From Acidimicrobiia bacterium (GTDB lineage: Bacteria; Actinomycetota; Acidimicrobiia; Spongiisociales; UBA5794), in NCBI GenBank assembly GCA_030066875.1, contig JASJAS010000041.1:1-45284 (forward strand): a stretch of DNA of 45,284 nt, written 5' to 3'. Under the pieces are notes generated by a model, which worked only from the letters and a program-made list of their open reading frames with translations, was not told the origin of the DNA and ran no database searches. This document shows positions 27,442 to 36,617 of the stretch, in pieces. The number at the start of each line of letters is the position of its first letter. Positions within the stretch are counted from its first letter, which is position 1. The translations under genes and the position numbers were made by a program.

Positions 27442-28872
27442 ATGCTCTACATCGATGGAGAGTGGCGGGGGGCGGCGTCCGGATCGAGTTTTGAGGTGAT
27501 CAACCCGGCGACGGGAGAAAGCATCGGCGACGTGGCCGACGGGACACGTCAGGATGCCGCAGACGCCATCCTTGCCGCTTCGGGTGGGTTCTCTGGGTGG
27601 TCCCGATTCACGGCCTTTGAGCGGGCTGAGTACCTGTATCGCGCATACCAGCTGATGATGGAGCGCAAGGAAGCTCTGGCACGGTTGATGACCGAGGAGC
27701 AAGGCAAGCCGCTCAAGACCGCTCGCAATGAAGTGCAATATGCCGCCGACTTCTTCCTCTGGTATGCCGAGGAGGCCAAGCGCACTTACGGCGACGTGCT
27801 CCCGGCGCCGCGCTCCGATCAGCGTTTCCTGGTGATTCGTCAGCCGGTTGGCGTGGTAGCGGCGATTACGCCGTGGAATTACCCGGTGTCGATGATCACC
27901 CGCAAGGTGGCCCCGGCATTGGCTGCCGGTTGCTCAATCGTCGTGAAGCCAGCCGAGCAGACGCCCCTGTGTGCCATGGAGGTCTTCAACGTCATTCACG
28001 ACGCCGGCATCCCGGCCGGTGTAGCCAACCTGATCGTCACCGCCGACCCAGCTCCAATCGGAGCCGAGTTTGTCGAGAACCCGGCCGTTGCCAAGATCAC
28101 ATTCACCGGCTCCACCGAGGTGGGCACCATGCTGGCGGGCCGCGCAGCCAGCCAGATGAAGCGGCTCTCGCTCGAACTCGGAGGACATGCACCGTTCATC
28201 GTCTTCGACGATGCCGACCCGGCATATGCGGCCAAAGGCGCTTCTCTAGTGAAGTTCCTCAACACCGGTCAGGCCTGCATCAGCCCCAACCGCATCTACG
28301 TCCACAAAACGATCATGGAACCGTTCCTGGCAGTGCTGGAGGAACGCGTTTCTCGCTTGCGCGCCGGTAACGGATTGGCCGATGACACCAGCATCGGGCC
28401 ACTAGTGGACCACGCCGCCCTGGAGAAGGTGGACCACCAGGTCCAGGACGCGGTCGGTCACGGCGCCCGGCTACACAGCGGCGGACACCGCCTCACCGAC
28501 GGAGGACTCGATCGGGGGTTCTTCTATGCGCCGACAGTCCTCTCCGGCGTTACGCCCGAAATGGAGATCTACAACAACGAGACCTTCGGACCGGTCGCCC
28601 CCGTGATCTCGTTCACCGACGAGGTCGAGGTCCTGGCTCTCGCCAACAGGACCACCTACGGCTTGGCCGCCTACGTGTACACACAGCAGTTGGGCAGGGC
28701 GATGCGAATGTTCGAAGAGCTCAACTACGGAATCATCGGCGTCAACGACATCAACCCGACCGCAGCAGCAGCTCCCTTCGGAGGAATGAAACACTCCGGC
28801 GTTGGCCGGGAGGGCGGACGCGAAGGCATCGCCGAGTATCTCGAAACCAAACTCGGCGGCTTCTCGGTCTGA
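27442..28872 (+). CDS. Aldehyde dehydrogenase (NAD-dependent succinate-semialdehyde dehydrogenase-like)
   Basis: ITPWNYPVSM, FTGSTEVG, LELGGHAPFIVFDDADP, NTGQACISPNR. Confidence 0.95.
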   Translation: MLYIDGEWRGAASGSSFEVINPATGESIGDVADGTRQDAADAILAASGGFSGWSRFTAFERAEYLYRAYQLMMERKEALARLMTEEQGKPLKTARNEVQYAADFFLWYAEEAKRTYGDVLPAPRSDQRFLVIRQPVGVVAAITPWNYPVSMITRKVAPALAAGCSIVVKPAEQTPLCAMEVFNVIHDAGIPAGVANLIVTADPAPIGAEFVENPAVAKITFTGSTEVGTMLAGRAASQMKRLSLELGGHAPFIVFDDADPAYAAKGASLVKFLNTGQACISPNRIYVHKTIMEPFLAVLEERVSRLRAGNGLADDTSIGPLVDHAALEKVDHQVQDAVGHGARLHSGGHRLTDGGLDRGFFYAPTVLSGVTPEMEIYNNETFGPVAPVISFTDEVEVLALANRTTYGLAAYVYTQQLGRAMRMFEELNYGIIGVNDINPTAAAAPFGGMKHSGVGREGGREGIAEYLETKLGGFSV

Positions 28873-28913
28873 GTCCGATGCGAGCCTCCGTCGGCTGAGT
28901 AATCTCACCCACC

Positions 28914-29645
28914 ATGGCTTACCAGGAGACCCCGCTCGACGACTCCATACCCTACGAACCGCACGTAGGTCAGACGAGGCAGTACTGGCGCGACATAATC
29001 CTCGGCGTCAACGATGGACTCGTCTCGACGATCCTTCTCGTCGCGGTTGTCGTCGGGGGCGGATTGACCACCAGCCAAGTGCTGCTGACCGCCATCGGTG
29101 GCGCCGTCGCCGGCGCCATCTCCATGGGAGCCGGGGAGTACCTGGCCACCAAATCGCAGACGGAAGTGCTGGCACGAGAGATCAAGCTCGAACGCGACCA
29201 CATACGCGACCACCGTGATATGGAAGTTGCCCAATTGCGCGACATGCTCAGTGACCTCGGCATCGCGGACACCGATCTCGACGAGGCCGTAGCCATACTC
29301 GCTAGAGACGACGCCAGGCTGCTGAATTCGATGAAGGTCCTGGAATTCGGCATGGTCGACAGCGAGGAGCGCTCACCATACGCCGCGATGTTCGCCTCGG
29401 CGCTGTTCTTTGCGGCCGGGTCGCTGCCCTCAGTTCTTCCGTTTGTGTTTGTCGACTCGCCCCAAGCCGGGTTTGCCATTGCAGCCATACTGACCACGAT
29501 CGGGCTGTTTGCAGTCGGGGCGGTCAAGAGCATGGTCACCAAGACCAACCCGATCCGATCCGGATTCGAAAATCTGGTCATTGCCGGGATCGGCGGGGTC
29601 ATTGCCTACTGGGTGGGCTATCTGTTCGATCGTGCCGTCGGCTAG
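28914..29645 (+). CDS. VIT1/CCC1 family iron/manganese transporter
   Basis: DIILGVNDGLVSTILLVAVVVGGG, GAGEYLATKSQTEVL. Confidence 0.9.
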   Translation: MAYQETPLDDSIPYEPHVGQTRQYWRDIILGVNDGLVSTILLVAVVVGGGLTTSQVLLTAIGGAVAGAISMGAGEYLATKSQTEVLAREIKLERDHIRDHRDMEVAQLRDMLSDLGIADTDLDEAVAILARDDARLLNSMKVLEFGMVDSEERSPYAAMFASALFFAAGSLPSVLPFVFVDSPQAGFAIAAILTTIGLFAVGAVKSMVTKTNPIRSGFENLVIAGIGGVIAYWVGYLFDRAVG

Positions 29646-29660
29646 CTACGCTGGAGCACG

Positions 29661-29786
29661 ATGAAACGGCTTATCGCTCTTGCACTATTTGCTGCTGCTG
29701 CCGCCGCCTACCTCAAGCGGCCGGTCAAACAGCCTGCACCCACCGGTTCGTGGGGCCCGGCCGAGCACCAGAAGACCACCCTCTGA
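29661..29786 (+). CDS. Small (41 aa) membrane/secreted peptide
   Basis: ATG, MKRLIALALFAAAAAAYLKRPVKQPAPTGSWGPAEHQKTTL, stop 2 nt before next GTG start. Confidence 0.45.
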   Translation: MKRLIALALFAAAAAAYLKRPVKQPAPTGSWGPAEHQKTTL

Positions 29787-29788
29787 CC

Positions 29789-30547
29789 GTGCGCCTGGCT
29801 CTCCAACAGAACGGAGAGGTCGCCACTCGGGCCGGGCGCATCCTCCTGGCCGAACGCGGCCTGACCGCGCTGGGCCTAGTGGACAAGCACCCGACCGAGA
29901 AGGATGATCGGCTGGAGCATGTGGAGGTGCTCGCCACCTACGACGCCCTAGTAACCGATAGCGAAGCCCCCCACGCCGACATTGAAGCCGCCCTCACAGC
30001 CGGGATCAGCTGCGTGGTCTGGGAGGATGCCGAAGGGGCGACCGCCGAATACGCGGAAGCTTACGAGGAGGCGGGGCTCCAACTGCTCACAGGATGCAAT
30101 CTCGGTAGCGGCATCGCTCCCGCCCTCACCGCCCACGAAGTGGCGGCAACCGGCACAGTGCTCGACGTCACCACCGCCTGGACCGAACCGGGCACCCCCC
30201 GTCGTCGTGGCGAAGCCATACCCTTCCCCGAACCAGTGGGCTCCCGCTGGGCGGAACCCCGGGAGACTATGTATACCGACCGCGCCTATGTCGCCCGGAT
30301 CGGCGGCAGCTGGGCCGCAGCCATGGCCCGGGTAACGGGAGCAGCCGAGGGCGGCGTGGTCACCCGAATCGTCGGCGTGGCGGATCTAGCTGTCCATCTC
30401 GAAGCCCTCGCCCTGGCAACCGGAGCTCTCGTTGTGACCGACTACCCGCCAGGCGCCAACCGACCGGCCGACCTCGCGGACACCTATCTGAGCCGGGCAC
30501 TCGACCTGGGCTTGGACGTCGCCTCACACACTCATCACAACGAGTGA
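29789..30547 (+). CDS. Conserved hypothetical, Rossmann-like NAD-binding protein
   Basis: VRLALQQNGEVATRAGRILLAERGLTALGLVDK... Rossmann-like beta-alpha pattern; no specific family assigned. Confidence 0.55.
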   Translation: MRLALQQNGEVATRAGRILLAERGLTALGLVDKHPTEKDDRLEHVEVLATYDALVTDSEAPHADIEAALTAGISCVVWEDAEGATAEYAEAYEEAGLQLLTGCNLGSGIAPALTAHEVAATGTVLDVTTAWTEPGTPRRRGEAIPFPEPVGSRWAEPRETMYTDRAYVARIGGSWAAAMARVTGAAEGGVVTRIVGVADLAVHLEALALATGALVVTDYPPGANRPADLADTYLSRALDLGLDVASHTHHNE

Positions 30548-30584
30548 CCGGAACACATTCGTCTCCCGCGTCGTTGTTTCCACC

Positions 30585-32645
30585 ATGCGCCTACTCCTAG
30601 CCGGGTTGATCGTGGCGCTGCTGGCAGCGGCATGCACCAGCGGCGCTGTCACGGATGCACCGACAACGACGGAACAACCCGCTTCACCATCCACGACCTC
30701 GGCAGATGAGGAGCCGCCCCGGCCGACCCAACCTACCCAGTCCTTTGCGGGCACTGTCCCTGCCCCAGAGTTCCCTGCTGGATTGGACTGGCTCAACAGC
30801 AACGGACCGATCGCCCTCGAGGAACTCCAGGGCAAGATCGTGCTGCTCGACTTCTGGACGTACGGCTGCATCAACTGCCTCCACATCATCCCTGACCTAC
30901 ACCAACTCGAGGAGGAGTATTCCGAGGAGCTAGTGGTCATCGGGGTCCACTCCGCCAAGTTCATCAACGAGGGCGAAACCGAGAACATCCGGCAGGTGGT
31001 GATGCGATACGGCATCGACCACCCCGTCGTGAACGACAAAGACTTCCAGGTATGGAGCGCCTGGGGAGCCCGGGCTTGGCCGACGATCGCGCTCATCGAC
31101 CCTGCGGGCAATGTCGTCGGCACCCATGCCGGCGAGGGCGTCTATCCGTTGGTGCAGCCAGTCATCGAAGCCCTGATCGCCGAGTTCGACGAGCAGATCG
31201 ATCGAACGCCATTCGAGTTCACCCCGGAGAGCGCCACCAGCGCCAACACCATCCTGTCGTATCCAGGCAAAGTCGCCACCGACGACTCCGGCGCGACGGT
31301 GTTCATTGCGGATAGCGGACACCACCGCGTCGTCGCCGCCGACGCCACAACCGGGGAAATCAATGCGGTCTATGGGAGCGGTCGGGCCGGCTTTCAGAAC
31401 GGAGCCGCACTCGAAGCCCAATTCGATTCGCCCCAGGGCCTCGCCTACGACGACGCGACGGGGCTGCTCTACGTCGCCGACACCAACAACCACGCAGTTC
31501 GCACCATCGACACCGCCACCGGCGAGATTTCGACACTGGCGGGTACCGGTGCGCTCAGCTGGCCACCCGCCGCGGGTTTGTTCGAAGACGTCCGGTTGAA
31601 CTCGCCGTGGGGCCTGGCACTACGGGACGAGCAGCTTTGGGTTGCAATGGCGGGCTTTCATCAGATCTGGGTGATCGATCTCAGCGGCAATGTCGCTTTC
31701 CCTGCGGTGGGGAGCAGCATCGAGGGTGTTGCCAACGGAGCACTGGCTGCCGCTGAGCTCGCACAGCCGAGCGGAGTCACATTCGACGGAGCCGGCCGGC
31801 TGTATTTCGCCGACTCGGAGTCGAGTTCGATTCGGTGGGCCGACGTCTTCTCGCCCGACGGTGCGACTGGGCTGTTGTCCGGCAGCGAGACCAACCTTTT
31901 CGACTTCGGTGATCTCGACGGGGTAGGCAGTGAAGCCAAGTTGCAGCATCCCCTGGCAGTGGTGTGGGACGAGATGAGCGGCGACCTGATCATCGCCGAC
32001 ACCTACAACAGCAAGCTGAAACGCATCGACCCCGACACCGGAGAAACCACCACGTACCGGGGCGGAGGACACGGTTGGCGGGACGGGACAGAGCCCTTGT
32101 TCTATGAACCGGGCGGGCTCGCCATCGCCGGCGGCAACCTGTTCGTTGCAGACACCAACAATCACGTCATCCGGCGTGTCGACTTGTCGACCGGTGATAC
32201 CTCCACGCTCGTGCTTCACGGCATCGAAGACTTCACCCCGCCGCCCGACACCGACGCCTATCAGGGCACCATCGTCACGCTGGATCCCTTGGAGACGGCC
32301 GCCGGTTCGGGTGTGATCCGGCTTTCTATCGAACTCCCCGAGGGACACAAGGTGAACGAGGAGGCGCCGTCTTCCCTCGCCCTGAGCACGGCGAATGGGA
32401 ACGTGATCCTCGATGAGGGCAACGAGCAGTCCCTAACCGGCGCAACACTTCCCGTCGATCTGGCCGCAACGTTCGCTGCCGGCGAGGACGTCATCACTGC
32501 CGATGTGACCCTCCTCTACTGTCGCAACGACTCCGAGGGCTTGTGCATCATCGAACAGGTCCGGTTTGTGCAACCCGTGCTGGTTTCAGAAGCCGGGGTC
32601 GACACAATCGAGCTGCCTCACACGGTGGTGCTGCCCAATATCTGA
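30585..32645 (+). CDS. Lipoprotein with thioredoxin-like domain fused to NHL-repeat propeller (NHLRC2/DipZ-like)
   Basis: Lipobox LLAAACTSG; WTYGCINCLHIIPDLHQLEEEY (CxxC); repeated LYVADTNNHAVRTID / LFVADTNNHVIRRVD; C-terminal DsbD-like beta domain. Confidence 0.88.
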   Translation: MRLLLAGLIVALLAAACTSGAVTDAPTTTEQPASPSTTSADEEPPRPTQPTQSFAGTVPAPEFPAGLDWLNSNGPIALEELQGKIVLLDFWTYGCINCLHIIPDLHQLEEEYSEELVVIGVHSAKFINEGETENIRQVVMRYGIDHPVVNDKDFQVWSAWGARAWPTIALIDPAGNVVGTHAGEGVYPLVQPVIEALIAEFDEQIDRTPFEFTPESATSANTILSYPGKVATDDSGATVFIADSGHHRVVAADATTGEINAVYGSGRAGFQNGAALEAQFDSPQGLAYDDATGLLYVADTNNHAVRTIDTATGEISTLAGTGALSWPPAAGLFEDVRLNSPWGLALRDEQLWVAMAGFHQIWVIDLSGNVAFPAVGSSIEGVANGALAAAELAQPSGVTFDGAGRLYFADSESSSIRWADVFSPDGATGLLSGSETNLFDFGDLDGVGSEAKLQHPLAVVWDEMSGDLIIADTYNSKLKRIDPDTGETTTYRGGGHGWRDGTEPLFYEPGGLAIAGGNLFVADTNNHVIRRVDLSTGDTSTLVLHGIEDFTPPPDTDAYQGTIVTLDPLETAAGSGVIRLSIELPEGHKVNEEAPSSLALSTANGNVILDEGNEQSLTGATLPVDLAATFAAGEDVITADVTLLYCRNDSEGLCIIEQVRFVQPVLVSEAGVDTIELPHTVVLPNI

Positions 32646-32655
32646 GCGGTGGCCG

Positions 32656-34635
32656 CTACGGGAAGGCCGGCAGTGCGAGTTCGAAACGCGTGGCGCCTTC
32701 GACCCTGCGGTACTCGAGGGATCCATCCATCAGACCCGCCAGCCGGCGCGACACCGCCAGCCCGAGGCCGACCGAGCCGGGTTGCGCGACCTTGTGCTCG
32801 TCGCCCCGTTCGTAGGCATCGAAGATACGGGACTCGATAGGCGCGGGCACTCCCCTCCCATTGTCGACCACCGCAACTACGACTGCCTCATCACGGTCGA
32901 AGACCTCGATCCAGATCTCCGGACCCCCGTAGCGGCTCGCGTTGGAGAGCAGATTGCGCACGATCTGACGGAAGCGCAGCGGATCTGCCCACAGCTTGTC
33001 CCAACGGGCGGTGTGTCGTACCTCAACCGGTTCGCCTCCTTGCTGGTGAGCATGAGCCTCGATGACTGCCGCCAGCTCTGAGCCGATGTGGGCGAATTGG
33101 GAATGCAGCGACAAGGTCGAGACGTCGGCTCGCGCGCCGACGAGCAGATCCTCGATGAGATTTGACAGCTCGCTACTTTCGTTGGCGATGAGCGACACCA
33201 TCTCATCGAGCTCCGCCTCCGAGAACGAATCGCGCCGCTCCCCCAACTCATGGCTGAGACCCATCACCGTCGTCAGCGGCGTTCGCAGCTCGTGACTCAC
33301 CGTTGCGATGAACTGATCCTTGCTGCGCACCTGCTCTTCAAGCCGCTCTTTGAGATGGGTGAGCTCCTCGAGAGAATCCTCCAGGCGACCGTTGCGGAGC
33401 GAAACCGAGATCTTGTCGGCAAGGGCTCCCAGGAGCTTCACATCCGATGCCCCGAAACCTCCAACGTCGGAAAGAGGTTCGGTGACCACGACGGCACCGA
33501 TGGGGCCCGTGTCTGTCGTGAGGGGCGCAGCCATGATCTGGTCGCTTCTCAGGCTGGCGTTCGGGATCGGGGGCAACTCGGTGAGTACCCGCGGCTCGGC
33601 GAGCTGCTCGAGCCACCCAAACAGGTCATGGCCGGGCAGCATGCCAACCGGCACCATCGCCCGTACCGTGCCCGTCGAGTTGATGGTCGTCTGGAAGACA
33701 CGTCCCTGAGCCGCTTGATCGAGCAACAGGACGTCGACCCGTTCCGACTCGAACATCTTCTGCGCTTGGGATGCCGCTGCCTCCATGGCGACGTCGATCT
33801 GAGGTGAGGCATGCAGCAGGCGCGTCATCTCATAGAGCGATTCGAGCCGGTAGCGCTCTTGTTTCTGGCCCATGTACGCCCGATAGGCGGCATACAGCAC
33901 GATTAGCGGCAAGGCTGCCAGCCAAGCTGCCGCCGGACGCAGCTCATAGAGGGTGACGCCGAGAATGGCGATGGAAGCATTGACTGCGGCTCCCATCGTG
34001 CTCAGCGAGAGGACTTCGATTATCTGCTCTCTGGTGAGATTGCCCCCCGTTGCCCGGATAGCAAGATGCACCAGCGCGTTGGCCACGACGTTGCCAAGTG
34101 CAACCGCCGCGATCGCCGCCGCCCATCCTGCGGGCCCGAACGGATCGGCCGACCCGACCACCGTCCGGAAGAAGAAGACGGTGAACGCTGTGACCAGGCT
34201 GAACTGGCCGAGGTTGAAGACCAGCTTGAGCAACGGCTGTCGACGATTCGCGGTCAGCGCCACCGCGTTCCCAATCAACTGTGCCGCCATCACCACAATC
34301 GGAGCAGCGAAGAACAACCCGAGAACCAGCGGGATCTCGCTCATCGAGAACGATTGGGTATTCCGTTTGAACTTGACGTGGACGACGGTGATCTCGCCGA
34401 TGTAGAACACCGCGGCAAGGAACAACAGCGGGATCGTTCGCGCCGCCGGCAGCGGCTCCAGGTCACGCATCGACCACGCAGCCCCGCCCGCCATCGCGGC
34501 GACCATCACCGCCAGCGCCCACACGCGCTGCTCACCGGTGGTTCTCGAGATCAGCCCCCTGAAGCGAGCGGCGACTGATGTCTCCTCGACATCTCTCATC
34601 GCCACTCCCTTCATCGGCTCTTGCCCGACGGCCAT
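32656..34635 (-). CDS. Membrane (7-TM-type) GAF sensor histidine kinase (start uncertain)
   Basis: N-terminal TM array; GAF; FIATVSHELRTPLTTVMGLSHEL; NLLSNASRYGG; GSVGLGLAVSRRL. Confidence 0.88.
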   Translation of the reverse strand: MAVGQEPMKGVAMRDVEETSVAARFRGLISRTTGEQRVWALAVMVAAMAGGAAWSMRDLEPLPAARTIPLLFLAAVFYIGEITVVHVKFKRNTQSFSMSEIPLVLGLFFAAPIVVMAAQLIGNAVALTANRRQPLLKLVFNLGQFSLVTAFTVFFFRTVVGSADPFGPAGWAAAIAAVALGNVVANALVHLAIRATGGNLTREQIIEVLSLSTMGAAVNASIAILGVTLYELRPAAAWLAALPLIVLYAAYRAYMGQKQERYRLESLYEMTRLLHASPQIDVAMEAAASQAQKMFESERVDVLLLDQAAQGRVFQTTINSTGTVRAMVPVGMLPGHDLFGWLEQLAEPRVLTELPPIPNASLRSDQIMAAPLTTDTGPIGAVVVTEPLSDVGGFGASDVKLLGALADKISVSLRNGRLEDSLEELTHLKERLEEQVRSKDQFIATVSHELRTPLTTVMGLSHELGERRDSFSEAELDEMVSLIANESSELSNLIEDLLVGARADVSTLSLHSQFAHIGSELAAVIEAHAHQQGGEPVEVRHTARWDKLWADPLRFRQIVRNLLSNASRYGGPEIWIEVFDRDEAVVVAVVDNGRGVPAPIESRIFDAYERGDEHKVAQPGSVGLGLAVSRRLAGLMDGSLEYRRVEGATRFELALPAFP

Positions 34636-34674
34636 CAGGCGTTACATATCCGTCGGCACTTCGCTACCGCCCTA

Positions 34675-36474
34675 TTAGCCCCAACTGAGCCCGAGCCAGG
34701 TGGAATCGCTCCACGACGTGCCGGACCACGAGGTACCAGACCAGGACGTGCCAGACCAGCTGGTCCCCGACCACGAAGTGCCGGACCACGAGGTCCCGCT
34801 CCACACATAGTCTGACCAGCTGGTACCTGACCAGGAGGTACCACTCCAGGATGTGCCCGACCAGGACGTACCACTCCAGGATGTGCCCGACCAGGACGTA
34901 CCGCTCCAAGACGTGCCGTTCCAGTCGCCACCGTCCCAAGACATGTAGTTCGCCGCGTACTTGGCCCACACCTCGGAGATAAAGCTCTTGCCGAAGATGT
35001 CTTGCTCGCCCTCCAGCACCACTCCGTCGACCGCAACGTGATGCGAGCCGCGGGCACCTTCTAGTGAGCCGGACCCATTGCCGTACCAGCCGCTGCTCTG
35101 CAACGAGAGGTCCTCGTAATCTTCTGCCTCTTCGAACTCGTCCTCTAGCTTGTCGAGGTCGATGAGCCCGGCTTGGGCGCACTGGGCGTTATCCGCCGCA
35201 ACCTCGCGACTCGTCTCCATCAGCGCCGCTTTGACCTCGTTGGGCGTCAGGTCCGGGAACTGGCTGAGCATGAGCGCTGCTGCTCCAGAGACCACTGCGG
35301 AGGCTTGCGACGTACCCGAGCCGAGGAAGAGCCTGTCTCCGATACGGGCTTCGGGATAGTTGACGTCGGCCGAGGAGCCCGGGTTGCGCAGGCTGATGAT
35401 CGAGCGACCCGGGGCAAGTACGTCGATATGCCGGCTGCTGGTGCCACAGTTGGTGAAGCCGGCGACGTAGTCGTTGCTGGGGCTAGCGGTGTAGTTCGAA
35501 TCCGAGGCGCCAACCGCGATGACGTGGGGTTGAAGTGCGGGGTTGCGGAGGGGAAGCGAATTGCCGTCGTTGCCCGAGGCGACTACTACCACGATCCCGG
35601 CACGCCATGCCTGTTCAACCGCGAACGCAAGGGGATCGAGCTGCGCCGACTGGGTGGAGTCTGTCCCGTAGGCGAGGTTCAGAACCCGGATGTTCATCCC
35701 GTTGTCGTTCTTGTGCTGGACGACCCAGTCGATGGCGGCAATCACCTGGGAAACGTCGACGGCGCCTTCATAGTTGGCGACCTTGACATTGATGATCCGG
35801 GCGCCAGGTGCCACTCCCCTGAAGCCAGCGCTGGTGCCGTCGTCGCCGGCGATGATTCCGGCGAGGTGGGTCCCGTGTCCGTATGTGTCCATGTAACGGA
35901 GGTCATCGGACTGCGATTCGAAGGAGAGGTCCGGTCCGTTGATGACCTTGCCCGTAGTGGTGAGGCCCTGCACCGGGACAACACCCGAGTCGATCAGCGC
36001 AACATCCACACCGTCGCCGTAGTAGCCGTCCTTCCAGAAGTCGTCTGCCTCAATGGTGTCTTCGACTATCGACTCGAGCGACCCGGCGTAGTTGTCGGCC
36101 AGGCTGGCGGAAATCCCTGTGGCGTCTTCCCAGCCGTCGTCATCATCGAGAATGTCCAGCGCCCCGTCTTCGACCACCGAGGAAACGGCAAGATGACGTT
36201 GGAGCTCGGCTACGCCGTCTGCCGGCACGACGGCCGAGAACCCGCCGATGATCGCCAGCGGCTCAGCGACGTCGCCGCCCACCGCGGCGACGGCCGCTTC
36301 GGCAGCTGCCACATCCACGGCCGTGACGATCACGTTGATGTCTTCGCCGTCGGCACGAGCCGGCGATGGCGCCGCCACCATGACGAGAGCGGTGGCGAGA
36401 GCGGTCAAAAGGATCAGAACAATGCGGGCGCGGCTGAGCGAGCCGCGGCCTAGGGAAAGAGTCATTGGCCCCAC
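34675..36474 (-). CDS. S8 subtilisin-like serine protease with C-terminal WSGTS pentapeptide array
   Basis: Catalytic ALIDSGV (D), GHGTHLAGIIAG (H), GSGTSQASAVVSGAAALML (S); signal peptide; Trp every 5 residues at C-terminus. Confidence 0.93.
   Translation of the reverse strand: MGPMTLSLGRGSLSRARIVLILLTALATALVMVAAPSPARADGEDINVIVTAVDVAAAEAAVAAVGGDVAEPLAIIGGFSAVVPADGVAELQRHLAVSSVVEDGALDILDDDDGWEDATGISASLADNYAGSLESIVEDTIEADDFWKDGYYGDGVDVALIDSGVVPVQGLTTTGKVINGPDLSFESQSDDLRYMDTYGHGTHLAGIIAGDDGTSAGFRGVAPGARIINVKVANYEGAVDVSQVIAAIDWVVQHKNDNGMNIRVLNLAYGTDSTQSAQLDPLAFAVEQAWRAGIVVVVASGNDGNSLPLRNPALQPHVIAVGASDSNYTASPSNDYVAGFTNCGTSSRHIDVLAPGRSIISLRNPGSSADVNYPEARIGDRLFLGSGTSQASAVVSGAAALMLSQFPDLTPNEVKAALMETSREVAADNAQCAQAGLIDLDKLEDEFEEAEDYEDLSLQSSGWYGNGSGSLEGARGSHHVAVDGVVLEGEQDIFGKSFISEVWAKYAANYMSWDGGDWNGTSWSGTSWSGTSWSGTSWSGTSWSGTSWSGTSWSDYVWSGTSWSGTSWSGTSWSGTSWSGTSWSGTSWSDSTWLGLSWG
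34681..34925 (-). repeat. 15-bp tandem repeat encoding about 16 WSGTS-type pentapeptides; local 30-bp higher-order unit
   Basis: ccaggacgtaccactccaggatgtgcccga-type 30-mers around 34831..34920. Confidence 0.9.
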
Positions 36475-36617
36475 GCTTCCTATCGCTTCCTTGCGAAACT
36501 CGACTTCACAGCTGCATTTATCGACAGAACCGAGGGTAAATCTTGGGAGTCATAAAGCCCGATGACGAAGGGGCTAGTCCCTGGCGAGACGGAGGAAATA
36601 TGGCGGGGTGACCGGTC

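Noticed and set aside
34681-34925. CRISPR-like array
   Set aside because: Contiguous 15-bp coding repeats without unique spacers; explained by the protease tail.
35173-36453. 426-aa plus-strand ORF over the S8 protease
   Set aside because: Shadow ORF of a protein with intact catalytic motifs; low-complexity R/V/D-rich translation.
36475-36617. Possible riboswitch (c-di-GMP/GEMM-like) in the S8 protease leader
   Set aside because: I could not find the conserved motif core; only a covariance search could decide.
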